NCBI GenBank assembly: GCA_023399465.1
Contig: JAEWPB010000185.1
Span: 1 to 14,795 of the forward strand
DNA from: Pseudomonadota bacterium
GTDB taxonomy: Bacteria > Pseudomonadota > Alphaproteobacteria > Rhizobiales > Rhizobiaceae
Direction: 5' to 3'
DNA length: 14,795 nucleotides
Shown: piece by piece, positions 6,963 to 13,815 of the stretch
Numbering within the stretch: the first letter of the stretch is position 1
Layout of the letters: each line of letters opens with the position of its first letter
The notes under the pieces: generated by a model
Database searches by the model: none
What the model saw: only the letters and a program-made list of their open reading frames with translations
What the model was told of the DNA's origin: nothing
Translations under genes and position numbers: made by a program

Positions 6963-8612
6963 TCAGGACAGCGGCTTGCTGCGGCAGGCGGCGAACACGT
7001 CGAGGGCGGGATCGTAGACGCTGGTCGAGACGTTCATCATGCCAAGGACGCTGTGAAACAGGTTGTCATGCGAGCGCTCGGCCGTGGCGGTCCGCGTCAG
7101 GCAGGCCATGTCCAATCCCATCGAACTCCTGAAGTTGCCGTCCATCCACAGGATGAAGGGCACCTTGGTCTGCTCGTCGGGGGCGATGAAGTAAGGAGTT
7201 GCGTGCAGATAGAGTCCGTTCTCACCAAGGGACTCTCCGTGGTCCGACATGTAGAACATCGCCGTTGCCATCTGTCCGGAGCGGGCTTTCAGCTTGCCGA
7301 CGATGCTGGCCAGCACGTGGTCGGTGAAGAGGATGGTGTTGTCATAGGCATTCACGATTTCTTCCGGCGTGCAGGCGCTGAATTCGGCGGTGCGGCAATC
7401 GGGGCGAAAGCGGCGGAACTGTTCGGGATAGCGGGCGAAATAGGCGGGGCCGTGGCTGCCGATCTGGTGCAGGATGAGGACGCTGTCCTCCTTGACCTGA
7501 TCGAGCCAGGCGTCCAGCCGGTCAAGAAGGATGCCGTCCTGGCATTCGCCATTCGTGCAGAAGCGCGGATCGGCCACCGACGAAAGATCGATCGATGCGA
7601 TCCGATCATCGATGCTCTTGGCGCCGGTGTTGTTGTCCCACCAGGCAACGTCCACCCCGGCATGGGTCAGCACGTCCGTGACGTTCTCAGTCTCGAGGCC
7701 CTTCCGGTGGCTGTAGTCCTGGCGCGTATAGACGGAGAACATGCAGGGCAGGGATACCGCTGTCGCCGTGCCGCAGCTCGAGGTATGCGGGAAATTGACG
7801 ATGTCGAGCTTCGCCAGTTCGGGATTGGTCTCGCGGGCATAGCCATTGAGCGAGAAGTTTGCCGCCCGCGCGGTTTCTCCGGCGACGATGATCGTGACCC
7901 GCGGCTTGGTCCAGCCATCCGCCGGCGCCACCCTGCGGGCGTCGGTCCCGAGAGGAGCCGCGACGATGTTGCGTTCTGTGGTCGAGCGGATGGCATACTT
8001 GATCACGCTCCCCACCGGCATGATGGGATTGATGATGCGGGCAAGCTCGCGATGCTCGCGGAAGGTTGCTGCGAAGGTCTTGTAATGACTGTAGCCGGCA
8101 AGCAGGAAGATTGCCAAGGCGGGAACAAAGACCAGCAGATTCCGTCCCGCCTTGCGCCAGAAGGTGTGGTGCACGACCTCTACCCAGACGATGAGCAACG
8201 AGGGAATGATACCGTAGAGGAATAGGTGCCAGGCGAAGCCGGGGGTGATCAGATGCTGGGCTTCGGCCGTTGTCGTGGTTGCCGCATTGCGGATCATGTC
8301 GGTGTCGATGATGACGCCGAAGCGGTCGGTGAACCATGAGGCGAGTGCTGCCGACATGACGCAGAAGATCAGGAACGGCTTGATCAGGTATTTGAGCGAA
8401 AAAGTCGTGAAAATCGCGATGAAGCCACCGGCCAGCCCGATGGCGAGGGCGGCAAGCGCGGTCAGGTCGGTGGCGAGGAAGCTGGCGGCTTTCAACCAGA
8501 ACGTCTGGTTCAGGACAAAAAGCACATAAACCGCAGTCACGATGCTGAGGGATACGCTACCGATTTTCGGGCGTATCAGCAGTTGCCGTTCCGCGTTCTG
8601 GATTTCGCTCAC
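6963..8612 (-). CDS. eptA: phosphoethanolamine--lipid A transferase (EptA family)
   Basis: An inner-membrane enzyme of 549 residues that transfers phosphoethanolamine from phosphatidylethanolamine to lipid A, lowering surface negative charge and cationic-peptide (polymyxin) binding. The N-terminal third holds about five transmembrane helices; the rest is a periplasmic alkaline-phosphatase-like domain. Zinc and catalytic residues match the family: Glu246 in GETARA, nucleophile Thr284 in CGTATAVSLPC, His387 in GSHGPAY, Asp457-His458 in SDHGES and His470 in LYLHATPY. Cys pairs 280/290, 352/357 and 406/414 fit the known disulfides. The start is GTG: an in-frame stop lies 15 bases upstream and no other start precedes the first helix. 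It is first in the operon with the regulator and kinase. It belongs to the same family as MCR proteins, but the chromosomal-style context argues for a resident EptA. Confidence 0.95.
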   Translation of the reverse strand: MSEIQNAERQLLIRPKIGSVSLSIVTAVYVLFVLNQTFWLKAASFLATDLTALAALAIGLAGGFIAIFTTFSLKYLIKPFLIFCVMSAALASWFTDRFGVIIDTDMIRNAATTTTAEAQHLITPGFAWHLFLYGIIPSLLIVWVEVVHHTFWRKAGRNLLVFVPALAIFLLAGYSHYKTFAATFREHRELARIINPIMPVGSVIKYAIRSTTERNIVAAPLGTDARRVAPADGWTKPRVTIIVAGETARAANFSLNGYARETNPELAKLDIVNFPHTSSCGTATAVSLPCMFSVYTRQDYSHRKGLETENVTDVLTHAGVDVAWWDNNTGAKSIDDRIASIDLSSVADPRFCTNGECQDGILLDRLDAWLDQVKEDSVLILHQIGSHGPAYFARYPEQFRRFRPDCRTAEFSACTPEEIVNAYDNTILFTDHVLASIVGKLKARSGQMATAMFYMSDHGESLGENGLYLHATPYFIAPDEQTKVPFILWMDGNFRSSMGLDMACLTRTATAERSHDNLFHSVLGMMNVSTSVYDPALDVFAACRSKPLS

Positions 8613-8643
8613 CGACTTTGCCTTTCAATTCCATTCTATGCGG

Positions 8644-8669
8644 CGACGCCCGGGCATCCCCGGGCGTCG
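8644..8669 (-). other. very strong hairpin in the eptA leader
   Basis: An 11-bp perfect inverted repeat, cgacgcccggg and its complement, with a 4-base loop (catc). It ends about 32 bases before the eptA GTG on the minus strand. Neither strand has a T-run after the stem, so it is not a classical terminator. It would form a stable RNA stem just upstream of the eptA ribosome binding site, or act as a second stop for transcripts arriving from the copper operon. Confidence 0.5.
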
Positions 8670-8735
8670 AGAAACGCACTGATGGGGAGCCGCGTATGGC
8701 AAGCCAGTAACGCAGACGTCCGGATCAGGGCCGGG

Positions 8736-8753
8736 CGGGAAACTGCCGGGAAA
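8736..8753 (-). promoter_or_regulatory. tandem direct repeat, candidate response-regulator box
   Basis: On the minus strand the heptamer TTTCCCG occurs twice, separated by four bases, giving an exact 11-bp period (about one helical turn). Tandem half-sites with this spacing are typical of OmpR/PmrA-family binding sites. The repeat lies about 124 bases upstream of the GTG of eptA, whose operon encodes such a regulator. Binding is inference; the half-site does not match the enterobacterial PmrA box. Confidence 0.4.
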
Positions 8754-8771
8754 TCCTGACATGAAACTGAA

Positions 8772-8812
8772 CACCGTCCTCACCGCGTTATGACGACGCA
8801 GGGAGGACGGTG
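8772..8812 (-). terminator. candidate terminator of the copper operon
   Basis: A 10-bp perfect inverted repeat (caccgtcctc / gaggacggtg) with a 21-base loop that can itself pair in part (gcgt/acgc). It starts 18 bases after the stop of the last copper gene. On the minus strand the stem is followed by a mildly T-rich stretch (ttcagtttcat), not a clean U-tract, so termination may be weak or factor-assisted. Confidence 0.45.
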
Positions 8813-8830
8813 GCGGTCGTAGCGGCTATC

Positions 8831-9301
8831 CTACTGCGGTCTTACCGAGTAGTACACGGACGGCGCTTCGCCCGGCTGTTTCGTCAGGGCATAGACGTCA
8901 TAAGAGGCATTCGCATCGTCGCCCATGCCGAGAGAGCCCGCCGGCATGCCTGGCGTCGCGATGCCGGCAATGTTCGGCCGCTCGGCCAGCAACTTGGTCA
9001 CGGCCTGAAGAGGGACGTGACCTTCGATGACATATCCGTCGACAACCGCGGTATGGCAACCTTCCATGTCGGCCGGAACGCCGTATCGGCTCTTGATCGG
9101 CGTCATGTTGTCCTCGTTGTGGATCTGGACCTTGAAGCCGGCCGCCTTCATGGCGTCGGCCCAGGCTTCGCAACAACCGCACATGGGATCCTTGTAGACC
9201 GCCATCGCTGCGGGGTCTGCGGCGGCGCCGATCGTTCCAAGGCCGAGAAGCATGCCTGCTGCAACGGTGGCGGTTGCGAGATGTCTGTGTACGAAGTTCA
9301 T
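8831..9301 (-). CDS. DUF411 metal-binding protein, exported
   Basis: A 156-residue DUF411 protein, a family found in copper and silver resistance clusters and sometimes described as CopG-like. An N-terminal signal peptide (about 1-28, ending GAAA) sends it to the periplasm. The mature part begins VYKDPMCGCCEAW, with Cys41, Cys43 and Cys44. Next come GCHTAVV (Cys82-His83), EGHVP (His95) and GMPAGS near Met119, together a likely Cys/His/Met site for soft metals. I chose the ATG at 9301 because the signal peptide starts there; 24 further in-frame residues upstream look non-coding. It is the last gene of the copper operon, 68 bases after the CusF-like gene. The biochemical role of the family is not firmly settled. 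Confidence 0.92.
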   Translation of the reverse strand: MNFVHRHLATATVAAGMLLGLGTIGAAADPAAMAVYKDPMCGCCEAWADAMKAAGFKVQIHNEDNMTPIKSRYGVPADMEGCHTAVVDGYVIEGHVPLQAVTKLLAERPNIAGIATPGMPAGSLGMGDDANASYDVYALTKQPGEAPSVYYSVRPQ

Positions 9302-9369
9302 CGTCTTGCCTTTCCTGCTGTCAACATCGAGAAGCACGGGTCCCCGTTCTTCAGGGGCAATGCCTTTCC

Positions 9370-9654
9370 TCATTTGATTTCAGTCACAGTGAGTTTACCG
9401 TCGACGCGCTCGGCGACAAACTCGATCGTGGCGCCTTCCTTCAGTTTTTCAAGTAGCGCGTCGTCCCGGACCCGGAACACCATGGTCATGGCCGGCATGT
9501 CGAGGTTCTTCAGGTCCTCATGGTCCAGTGTTACCTTCTTGGCCTTGGCATCGATCTTCTTGACGATGGCCTTGGTGTATTCGGCGGCCTGAACGCCATA
9601 GGCAGTGCTTGTGGCGATCAGGGCGGCAAGCGCGAGCTTCACGATGGTTTTCAT
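9370..9654 (-). CDS. CusF-like periplasmic copper-binding protein
   Basis: A 94-residue small periplasmic protein with a signal peptide (1-24, ending QAA) and the OB-fold core of CusF, which binds Cu(I)/Ag(I) and hands it to efflux partners. The metal motif is H45-x7-M53-x2-M56-x-M58, aligning residue for residue with the His/Trp/Met/Met site of E. coli CusF, except that Met53 replaces the Trp that caps the metal there. The start at 9654 has aggag six bases upstream. It lies between the cupredoxin (25 bases upstream) and the DUF411 gene. No CusA or CusB is encoded here, so its delivery partner is probably the oxidase, the cupredoxin or a pump encoded elsewhere. Confidence 0.92.
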   Translation of the reverse strand: MKTIVKLALAALIATSTAYGVQAAEYTKAIVKKIDAKAKKVTLDHEDLKNLDMPAMTMVFRVRDDALLEKLKEGATIEFVAERVDGKLTVTEIK

Positions 9655-9679
9655 GTCGATCTCCTGGATTGTTAGGGGC

Positions 9680-10162
9680 TTATTCGGTTGCAACATTCAG
9701 GGTGCCGTGCATGCCCGCATCGTAGTGGCCGGGTACTAGGCAGGCGAATTCGAAGGTACCATCATTGGTGAAAGTCCAGACGATCTCGCCCGCAGTGCCC
9801 GGGGCAAGGCGTATGGCGTTCGGATCGTCATGTTCCATCTCCGGGAACTTTTCCATTACCGCCTTGTGCTCGGCGATCTTGCTCGTTTCATCGAGCACGA
9901 ACTCGTGGTCGAGTTCGCCGGCATTCCGGATGGCAATGCGTACTGTCTGTCCCTTGCGAACCTCGAAGCTGTCCGGCGTGAACAGCATCTTGCCGTCTGC
10001 GGCTTCGCTCATGGTAACAAGGATTGTCCGGGTCGCCTTGGACTTGTCGCCCGGCTCGCCGACAGCCATCGTTCCGTGTCCGCCGGAGTGCGAGCCATCA
10101 GCGAGCACCGGGGAGGCGGCAGTCGCGACTGTCAATGCAAAGGTAATTGCTATCTTTCTCAT
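9680..10162 (-). CDS. cupredoxin (plastocyanin/azurin-like), exported
   Basis: A 160-residue periplasmic blue-copper protein. The signal peptide spans about 1-22 (ending VLA) and is followed by a short His/Gly-rich segment (SHSGGH). The cupredoxin fold carries a full type 1 site: His86 in ELDHEF, Cys141, His146 and Met151 in the C-x4-H-x4-M loop. It may pass electrons or copper to the multicopper oxidase encoded 32 bases upstream in the same operon. The start is ATG 10162, with aagga upstream; a TTG directly before it would add one residue. A long insert of about 40 residues, charged and Met/His-containing (around 91-118), separates the first ligand from the rest. Similar small cupredoxins accompany copper oxidases in proteobacterial copper clusters. 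Confidence 0.92.
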   Translation of the reverse strand: MRKIAITFALTVATAASPVLADGSHSGGHGTMAVGEPGDKSKATRTILVTMSEAADGKMLFTPDSFEVRKGQTVRIAIRNAGELDHEFVLDETSKIAEHKAVMEKFPEMEHDDPNAIRLAPGTAGEIVWTFTNDGTFEFACLVPGHYDAGMHGTLNVATE

Positions 10163-10194
10163 CAAAGTATCCTTTGTCCGTAATTTTCGTGAGG

Positions 10195-11547
10195 TCAGCC
10201 CTTATCGGGGGCCGGTTCGCTTGTGATCCGGGTCTTGGCATCCGAGGCACGGGTGGTTTCCGGCAACGCGCCGGTCCACTCCCAGGCCTGTGTTCCGGGA
10301 GGGTTTTCGTACCAGCCGGGATCGGCGTAATCGCCCGACGCGATGCCTTCGCGCACCTTGACGACCGAGAACATGCCGCCCATCTCGATCGGGCCGTGCG
10401 GCCCCCACCCGGTCATCATCGGAATGGTGTTGTCGGGAAGCGGCATTTCCATCTCGCCCATGTCAGCCATTCCGGCGGTGCCCATCGGCATGTAATCCGG
10501 GCGGAGTTTTTTGATTTTCTCGGCAACCTGCTTCTTGTCGACGCCGATGAACGTCGGGATGTCGTGCCCCATGGCGTTCATCGTGTGGTGCGACTTGTGG
10601 CAGTGGATCGCCCAGTCGCCCTCGTACTTCGCATCGAACTCGTAGGCGCGCATCGCCCCGACGGGAATATCGATGCTGACTTCCGGCCAACGCGCCTCTG
10701 GCCTGACCCAGCCGCCATCCGTACAGGTGACTTCGCAGTCGTAGCCATGCATGTGGATCGGATGATTGGTCATCGTCAGGTTGCCGACCCGGACGCGGAC
10801 GCGGTCGTTTTTGGAGACGACGAGCGGATCGATGTCAGGGAAGATACGGCTGTTCCAGCACCACATGTTGAAATCGGTCATCTCCATGATGCGCGGAACA
10901 TAGGAGCCGGGATCGATGTCGTAGGCATTGAGCAGGAATACGAAGTCCCGGTCGACCGGCATGAACTTCGGGTCCTTGGGATGGATCACGAAAAAGCCCA
11001 TCATGCCCATCGCCATCTGAACCATCTCGTCGGAGTGCGGGTGGTACATGAAAGTGCCCGACTTCACGAGATCGAACTCATAGACGAAGGTTTTGCCGAC
11101 GGGGATATGTGGTTGGCTCAAGCCGCCGACACCATCCATTCCTGATGGCAGGATCATCCCGTGCCAGTGGATGGTGGTGTGTTCGGGCAGCTTGTTGGTG
11201 ACGAAGATGCGCACGCGGTCGCCCTCGACGGCCTCGATCGTCGGGCCCGGCGACTGGCCATTGTAGCCCCACAGGTAGGCTGTCATGCCCTCCGCCATTT
11301 CCCGTTCCACCGGTTCGGCGATGAGGTGAAACTCCTTCACGCCGTTTTTCATCCGGTGGGGAAGCGTCCAGCCATTGAGAGTGACCACCGGTTGGTAATC
11401 GGGGCCACTGCTTGGATTGAGCGGCGGCTGGGTTTTGGCGGTGCCCATCAGGGGCGCTTCCGGCAGGCCGCCGGTCGAAGTCTGCGCCCAGGCGGTGGTT
11501 GAGACAAGGGCGGCCCCGGCACCGAGGATCTGTCTTCTATTGAACAT
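10195..11547 (-). CDS. multicopper oxidase, two-domain type, Tat-exported
   Basis: A 450-residue periplasmic copper oxidase. The N-terminus (NRRQILGAGAALV) is a twin-arginine signal, fitting export of a folded copper enzyme. All copper-site motifs are present: HWH at 127-129, HPH at 169-171, HPIHMH at 262-267 and HCHKSHHTMNAM at 315-326, which supplies the type 1 ligands Cys316, His321 and Met326. Only about 190 residues separate the first and last motifs, so it is a two-domain oxidase with the type 1 site in domain 2. About 124 residues follow the last motif, including a Met-rich stretch (352-392). The likely role is oxidation of Cu(I) to less toxic Cu(II). ATG 11547 has aagga upstream. It is flanked by the CusC-like gene (13 bases) and the cupredoxin. 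Confidence 0.94.
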   Translation of the reverse strand: MFNRRQILGAGAALVSTTAWAQTSTGGLPEAPLMGTAKTQPPLNPSSGPDYQPVVTLNGWTLPHRMKNGVKEFHLIAEPVEREMAEGMTAYLWGYNGQSPGPTIEAVEGDRVRIFVTNKLPEHTTIHWHGMILPSGMDGVGGLSQPHIPVGKTFVYEFDLVKSGTFMYHPHSDEMVQMAMGMMGFFVIHPKDPKFMPVDRDFVFLLNAYDIDPGSYVPRIMEMTDFNMWCWNSRIFPDIDPLVVSKNDRVRVRVGNLTMTNHPIHMHGYDCEVTCTDGGWVRPEARWPEVSIDIPVGAMRAYEFDAKYEGDWAIHCHKSHHTMNAMGHDIPTFIGVDKKQVAEKIKKLRPDYMPMGTAGMADMGEMEMPLPDNTIPMMTGWGPHGPIEMGGMFSVVKVREGIASGDYADPGWYENPPGTQAWEWTGALPETTRASDAKTRITSEPAPDKG

Positions 11548-11560
11548 GTTCGTTCCTTTC

Positions 11561-13024
11561 TCAGTGTCCGGCACCGGCTTCTTCCGAACCCGCAGGCGAT
11601 GCAGTGCTGGCTGACGCACCACCCGAGCCGCCACCGTTGATCGCGGTCTGGAGGCCGGCGTCGGCCAGCCAGAATTGGCGTTTCGCATTGACGGAGAGGA
11701 TCACGGAATTGACCTTCGCCCGTGTGTCGGCAAGCAGTTCGAAGGTGTTGGTGATCATGCCGTTGTAGGTCAGTTGCGCTTCTTCTTCGATCTTGGTCCG
11801 TAGCGGCACGACGCTGTCGCGATAGTGGCGGGCGATATCGTAGCTGGCGCGATAGGCCTGATAGGCGCTGCGGGCCTCGGAGCGGATATTGACGGACTTC
11901 TCCGCCAGCTGGTTCGCTGCCCTCAGATAGTTGAGTTCCGCCTGGCGCATGCGTGCCTTGCCGCTGTCGAAAATCGGGATGGCGAATTCCAGTTCGGCGA
12001 GGCCGGTGGTCTCGAATTTCGTCTTGCCATCCTCGCGCTCACGCTCGGTCTCTACGCCCGCCATGAGTTCGAGGTCTGTGACGAGCCGGGTTGCTTCGGT
12101 GAGCTTGTACGACCGTGCGACCGCCTCCAGTTCCAGCTTGGCGACCTGCAGGTCGATGCGGCGGCGAAGCGCTTCCGCTTCGATCGTATCTCTCTTGGCC
12201 AAGGCTTTCGGCAGGCTTGGAAGACGGTTGGGGATCTCGAATTTTGCATCCTCTCCCCATAGGCCCATGAGCCGTATCAGCTCCTCCTTGGCGAGCCGGG
12301 CGGCAAGGCGGGCCTGCGCGGCTTGTCCGGCAAGTTCGGCATTGAAGGCATGCTCGCGGGCCTGCGCACCCTTGGACATCGCACCGCTCTCGCCGAGCTT
12401 TTCGGCAAGCTCGGAAGCGGCATCGGCCGCGACCTGCGCCCGGTTGAGCTGTCCCACCGTCTCCCATGCGGATACGGCATTGATCCAGGCCCGACGGGTT
12501 TCGGCGGCGAGCTGCAAGGTGGCAAGCGCTGCGTCGAGTTGGGCCTGGCGGTAGCGCACATCGGCAATGGCGATGTTCCTTTCGCGGGTTAGGAGCGCCA
12601 GAAGGTTCGCGGTGACGGTTGCCTCGATCGCCCGGAACGCTTCCATTTCCGGCGTGCCGAGCCCGCCTGCGCCAATCGCCATGATCGGGTTCACCAGCAT
12701 CGTCGACTGCCAGACAGCGGCCGCGGCGCCGCCGAGATCCGCATAGGCCGCCTGCAGTCCCTTGTTGTTGAGAAGGGCAATCTGCACGGCCGTGTCGGCA
12801 TCGATGGTTTTGCGGGCGAGCAACTCTTTCACGCGCGCGCGGACCATTCGGGCCTGCTGCCGATCCTGAACCCAGGCGCTCTGTCGTCCCGTCGCTTCTG
12901 CGACTTTCGCCGAGACGGTGCGGAAGCCCGCGTCCATCGACGCGTAGTCGGGATTGGTAACGCAGCCGGCGAGAACAAGGGGGAAGCCGGCGATCGCTGC
13001 GAGCTTGATGGCGGGCTTGTTCAT
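11561..13024 (-). CDS. CusC-like TolC-family outer-membrane factor (lipoprotein)
   Basis: A 487-residue outer-membrane efflux protein. A lipoprotein signal ends in the lipobox LAGC with Cys21 as lipid anchor. Long Ala/Glu/Arg-rich helical repeats follow, in the two-fold arrangement of TolC/CusC trimers that cross the periplasm. The segments ADLGGAAAAVW (about 95-105) and FAIPIFDSGKARMRQAE (about 355-371) are typical of the two internal repeats. The C-terminus is Gly/Ser/Ala-rich. Its start overlaps the stop of the small lipoprotein gene (ATGA) and its stop lies 13 bases before the oxidase gene, so it is firmly within the copper operon. No RND pump or membrane-fusion adaptor gene accompanies it, so its inner-membrane partner is unknown. 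Confidence 0.92.
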   Translation of the reverse strand: MNKPAIKLAAIAGFPLVLAGCVTNPDYASMDAGFRTVSAKVAEATGRQSAWVQDRQQARMVRARVKELLARKTIDADTAVQIALLNNKGLQAAYADLGGAAAAVWQSTMLVNPIMAIGAGGLGTPEMEAFRAIEATVTANLLALLTRERNIAIADVRYRQAQLDAALATLQLAAETRRAWINAVSAWETVGQLNRAQVAADAASELAEKLGESGAMSKGAQAREHAFNAELAGQAAQARLAARLAKEELIRLMGLWGEDAKFEIPNRLPSLPKALAKRDTIEAEALRRRIDLQVAKLELEAVARSYKLTEATRLVTDLELMAGVETEREREDGKTKFETTGLAELEFAIPIFDSGKARMRQAELNYLRAANQLAEKSVNIRSEARSAYQAYRASYDIARHYRDSVVPLRTKIEEEAQLTYNGMITNTFELLADTRAKVNSVILSVNAKRQFWLADAGLQTAINGGGSGGASASTASPAGSEEAGAGH

Positions 13025-13251
13025 GACGCTTCTCCCCTGTCAGGGGATTGCGCGTCATTCAGCTGGCGCCAGGGTTTCGGCGTGACGGGCTCGCGGTGGA
13101 CATAGCCCGCGAGCGGGCTGTGATAGCGGGTCGTGCCGAGGCCAAGCGAGGCATCGGCAGCGTCGCCAAGGCCCGGCACCGCGGGTGGTAAAGTGGCTGC
13201 ACATCCGCCCAGGAGAAGGGACGGCACTGCCACCAACAAAATATGTTTCAT
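13021..13251 (-). CDS. small predicted lipoprotein, function unknown
   Basis: A 76-residue protein with a lipoprotein signal ending LGGC (Cys17). The mature part is about 60 residues, with a Pro/Ala/Gly-rich start and a conserved-looking C-terminal segment around YHSPLAGYVHREP and PKPWRQLNDAQ. There are no transmembrane segments beyond the signal. Its stop overlaps the start of the outer-membrane factor gene by four bases, so the two are translationally coupled. Such coupling suggests an accessory or assembly role for the CusC-like protein, which is inference. I do not recognise a named family. Confidence 0.8.
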   Translation of the reverse strand: MKHILLVAVPSLLLGGCAATLPPAVPGLGDAADASLGLGTTRYHSPLAGYVHREPVTPKPWRQLNDAQSPDRGEAS

Positions 13252-13351
13252 GGTTCAACCTGAAATATGAATGGCGATGACTACGGAGCCTACGGTTCAA
13301 GGACCGAGGGCACCGGGTCGCGTCGGCAGAATGCCGGCAGCTTTCACGATT
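13252..13351 (-). other. 100-bp leader before the copper-efflux/oxidase genes, no convincing promoter
   Basis: This gap holds two short repeats but no convincing promoter. The hexamer CTACGG occurs at 13281 and 13290 (9-bp period), and GGTTCAA occurs at 13252 and 13294 (42 bases apart). I found no CueR-type dyad (ccttcc-N-ggaagg) and no good -35/-10 pair. The lipoprotein genes may therefore depend on read-through from the His/Cys-rich gene upstream. Confidence 0.35.
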
Positions 13352-13756
13352 TCAGGCTTTGGGGGGTCTTTTCAGGTTGGGAACTGCGCCCGGGCTGACC
13401 TGGTGATCTGGGCCGAGGCCGCGAAGCGGGGCCGTCAGGCGTGCGTGCGGCATGTCGGTTTCGGTCAGGACCGCGAGGCCCACGCAGAAGGCCGTGCAGC
13501 AATCCTGATTGATGCTGTTCTTGCCGCTGTCGGTACCGGGGGTAGCGGATGAGGCATCTGCGGCCGGCGCGCAATGCGCGTCGATGTGATGGCGCCCGTC
13601 GCCATGCTCCAAGCCAGCGCTTGCCTGATGCATTTCATGAGAGCCCTCATGGGCCATGGCCGGCGACATGGAAAAGGGAAGCACAGCCAGCGACAGCATT
13701 GTCGCCAGTCGCAGCGCGATCAGCATCTTCAGCCATGCAATTCGCAGCTTTCCCAT
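13352..13756 (-). CDS. small exported His/Cys-rich protein, possibly CopL-like
   Basis: A 134-residue protein with an N-terminal signal peptide (about 1-35, ending SPAMA). The next 26 residues contain seven His (36-61), followed by Cys62 and the cluster DCCTAFC (Cys86, 87, 91), a composition suited to binding copper. The C-terminal third is Pro-rich and featureless. The ATG at 13756 lies close behind a candidate promoter. It sits between cueR and the lipoprotein/outer-membrane factor genes, 100 bases before the latter, on the same strand. Size, signal peptide, His/Cys content and position recall CopL, a small protein upstream of copAB in xanthomonads that is needed for copper induction. That relationship is a suggestion, as no clear family signature is visible. 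Confidence 0.75.
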   Translation of the reverse strand: MGKLRIAWLKMLIALRLATMLSLAVLPFSMSPAMAHEGSHEMHQASAGLEHGDGRHHIDAHCAPAADASSATPGTDSGKNSINQDCCTAFCVGLAVLTETDMPHARLTAPLRGLGPDHQVSPGAVPNLKRPPKA

Positions 13757-13762
13757 GTCCTA

Positions 13763-13791
13763 TCCGTAGAAATCAGCGCGTTCTTTGTCAA
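13763..13791 (-). promoter_or_regulatory. candidate sigma-70-type promoter before the His/Cys-rich gene
   Basis: On the minus strand a perfect -35 hexamer TTGACA (13786-13791) is followed by a 17-base spacer and a poor -10, TACGGA (13763-13768). Transcription would begin almost at the ATG at 13756, giving a very short leader. The weak -10 suggests help from an activator. Confidence 0.35.
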
Positions 13792-13815
13792 TCGGGTGGT
13801 CCGGCGGCAATGCCC

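Noticed and set aside
6741..8225. A long open frame of 494 codons on the plus strand opposite eptA
   Set aside because: It is a high-GC antisense shadow of a well-supported eptA gene with all catalytic motifs. Its translation is rich in Arg, His, Gly and Asp and shows no domain.
6963..8612. Possibility that the phosphoethanolamine transferase is a mobile mcr-type gene
   Set aside because: The motifs are shared by the whole EptA/MCR family. The gene is in a tight operon with its own two-component system, and no insertion sequence, pap2-like gene or composition shift is visible.
8810..9592. A 260-codon plus-strand frame opposite the DUF411 and CusF-like genes
   Set aside because: Both minus-strand genes have signal peptides, metal motifs and ribosome binding sites, whereas this frame has none.
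10147..11145. A 332-codon open frame on the plus strand opposite the multicopper oxidase
   Set aside because: It overlaps the oxidase copper motifs on the other strand and has the composition of an antisense reading of GC-rich DNA, without any recognisable fold or ribosome binding site.
13252..13351. A CueR operator before the lipoprotein/outer-membrane factor genes
   Set aside because: No ccttcc-N-ggaagg type dyad and no 19-20 bp-spaced promoter could be found; only short direct repeats are present.
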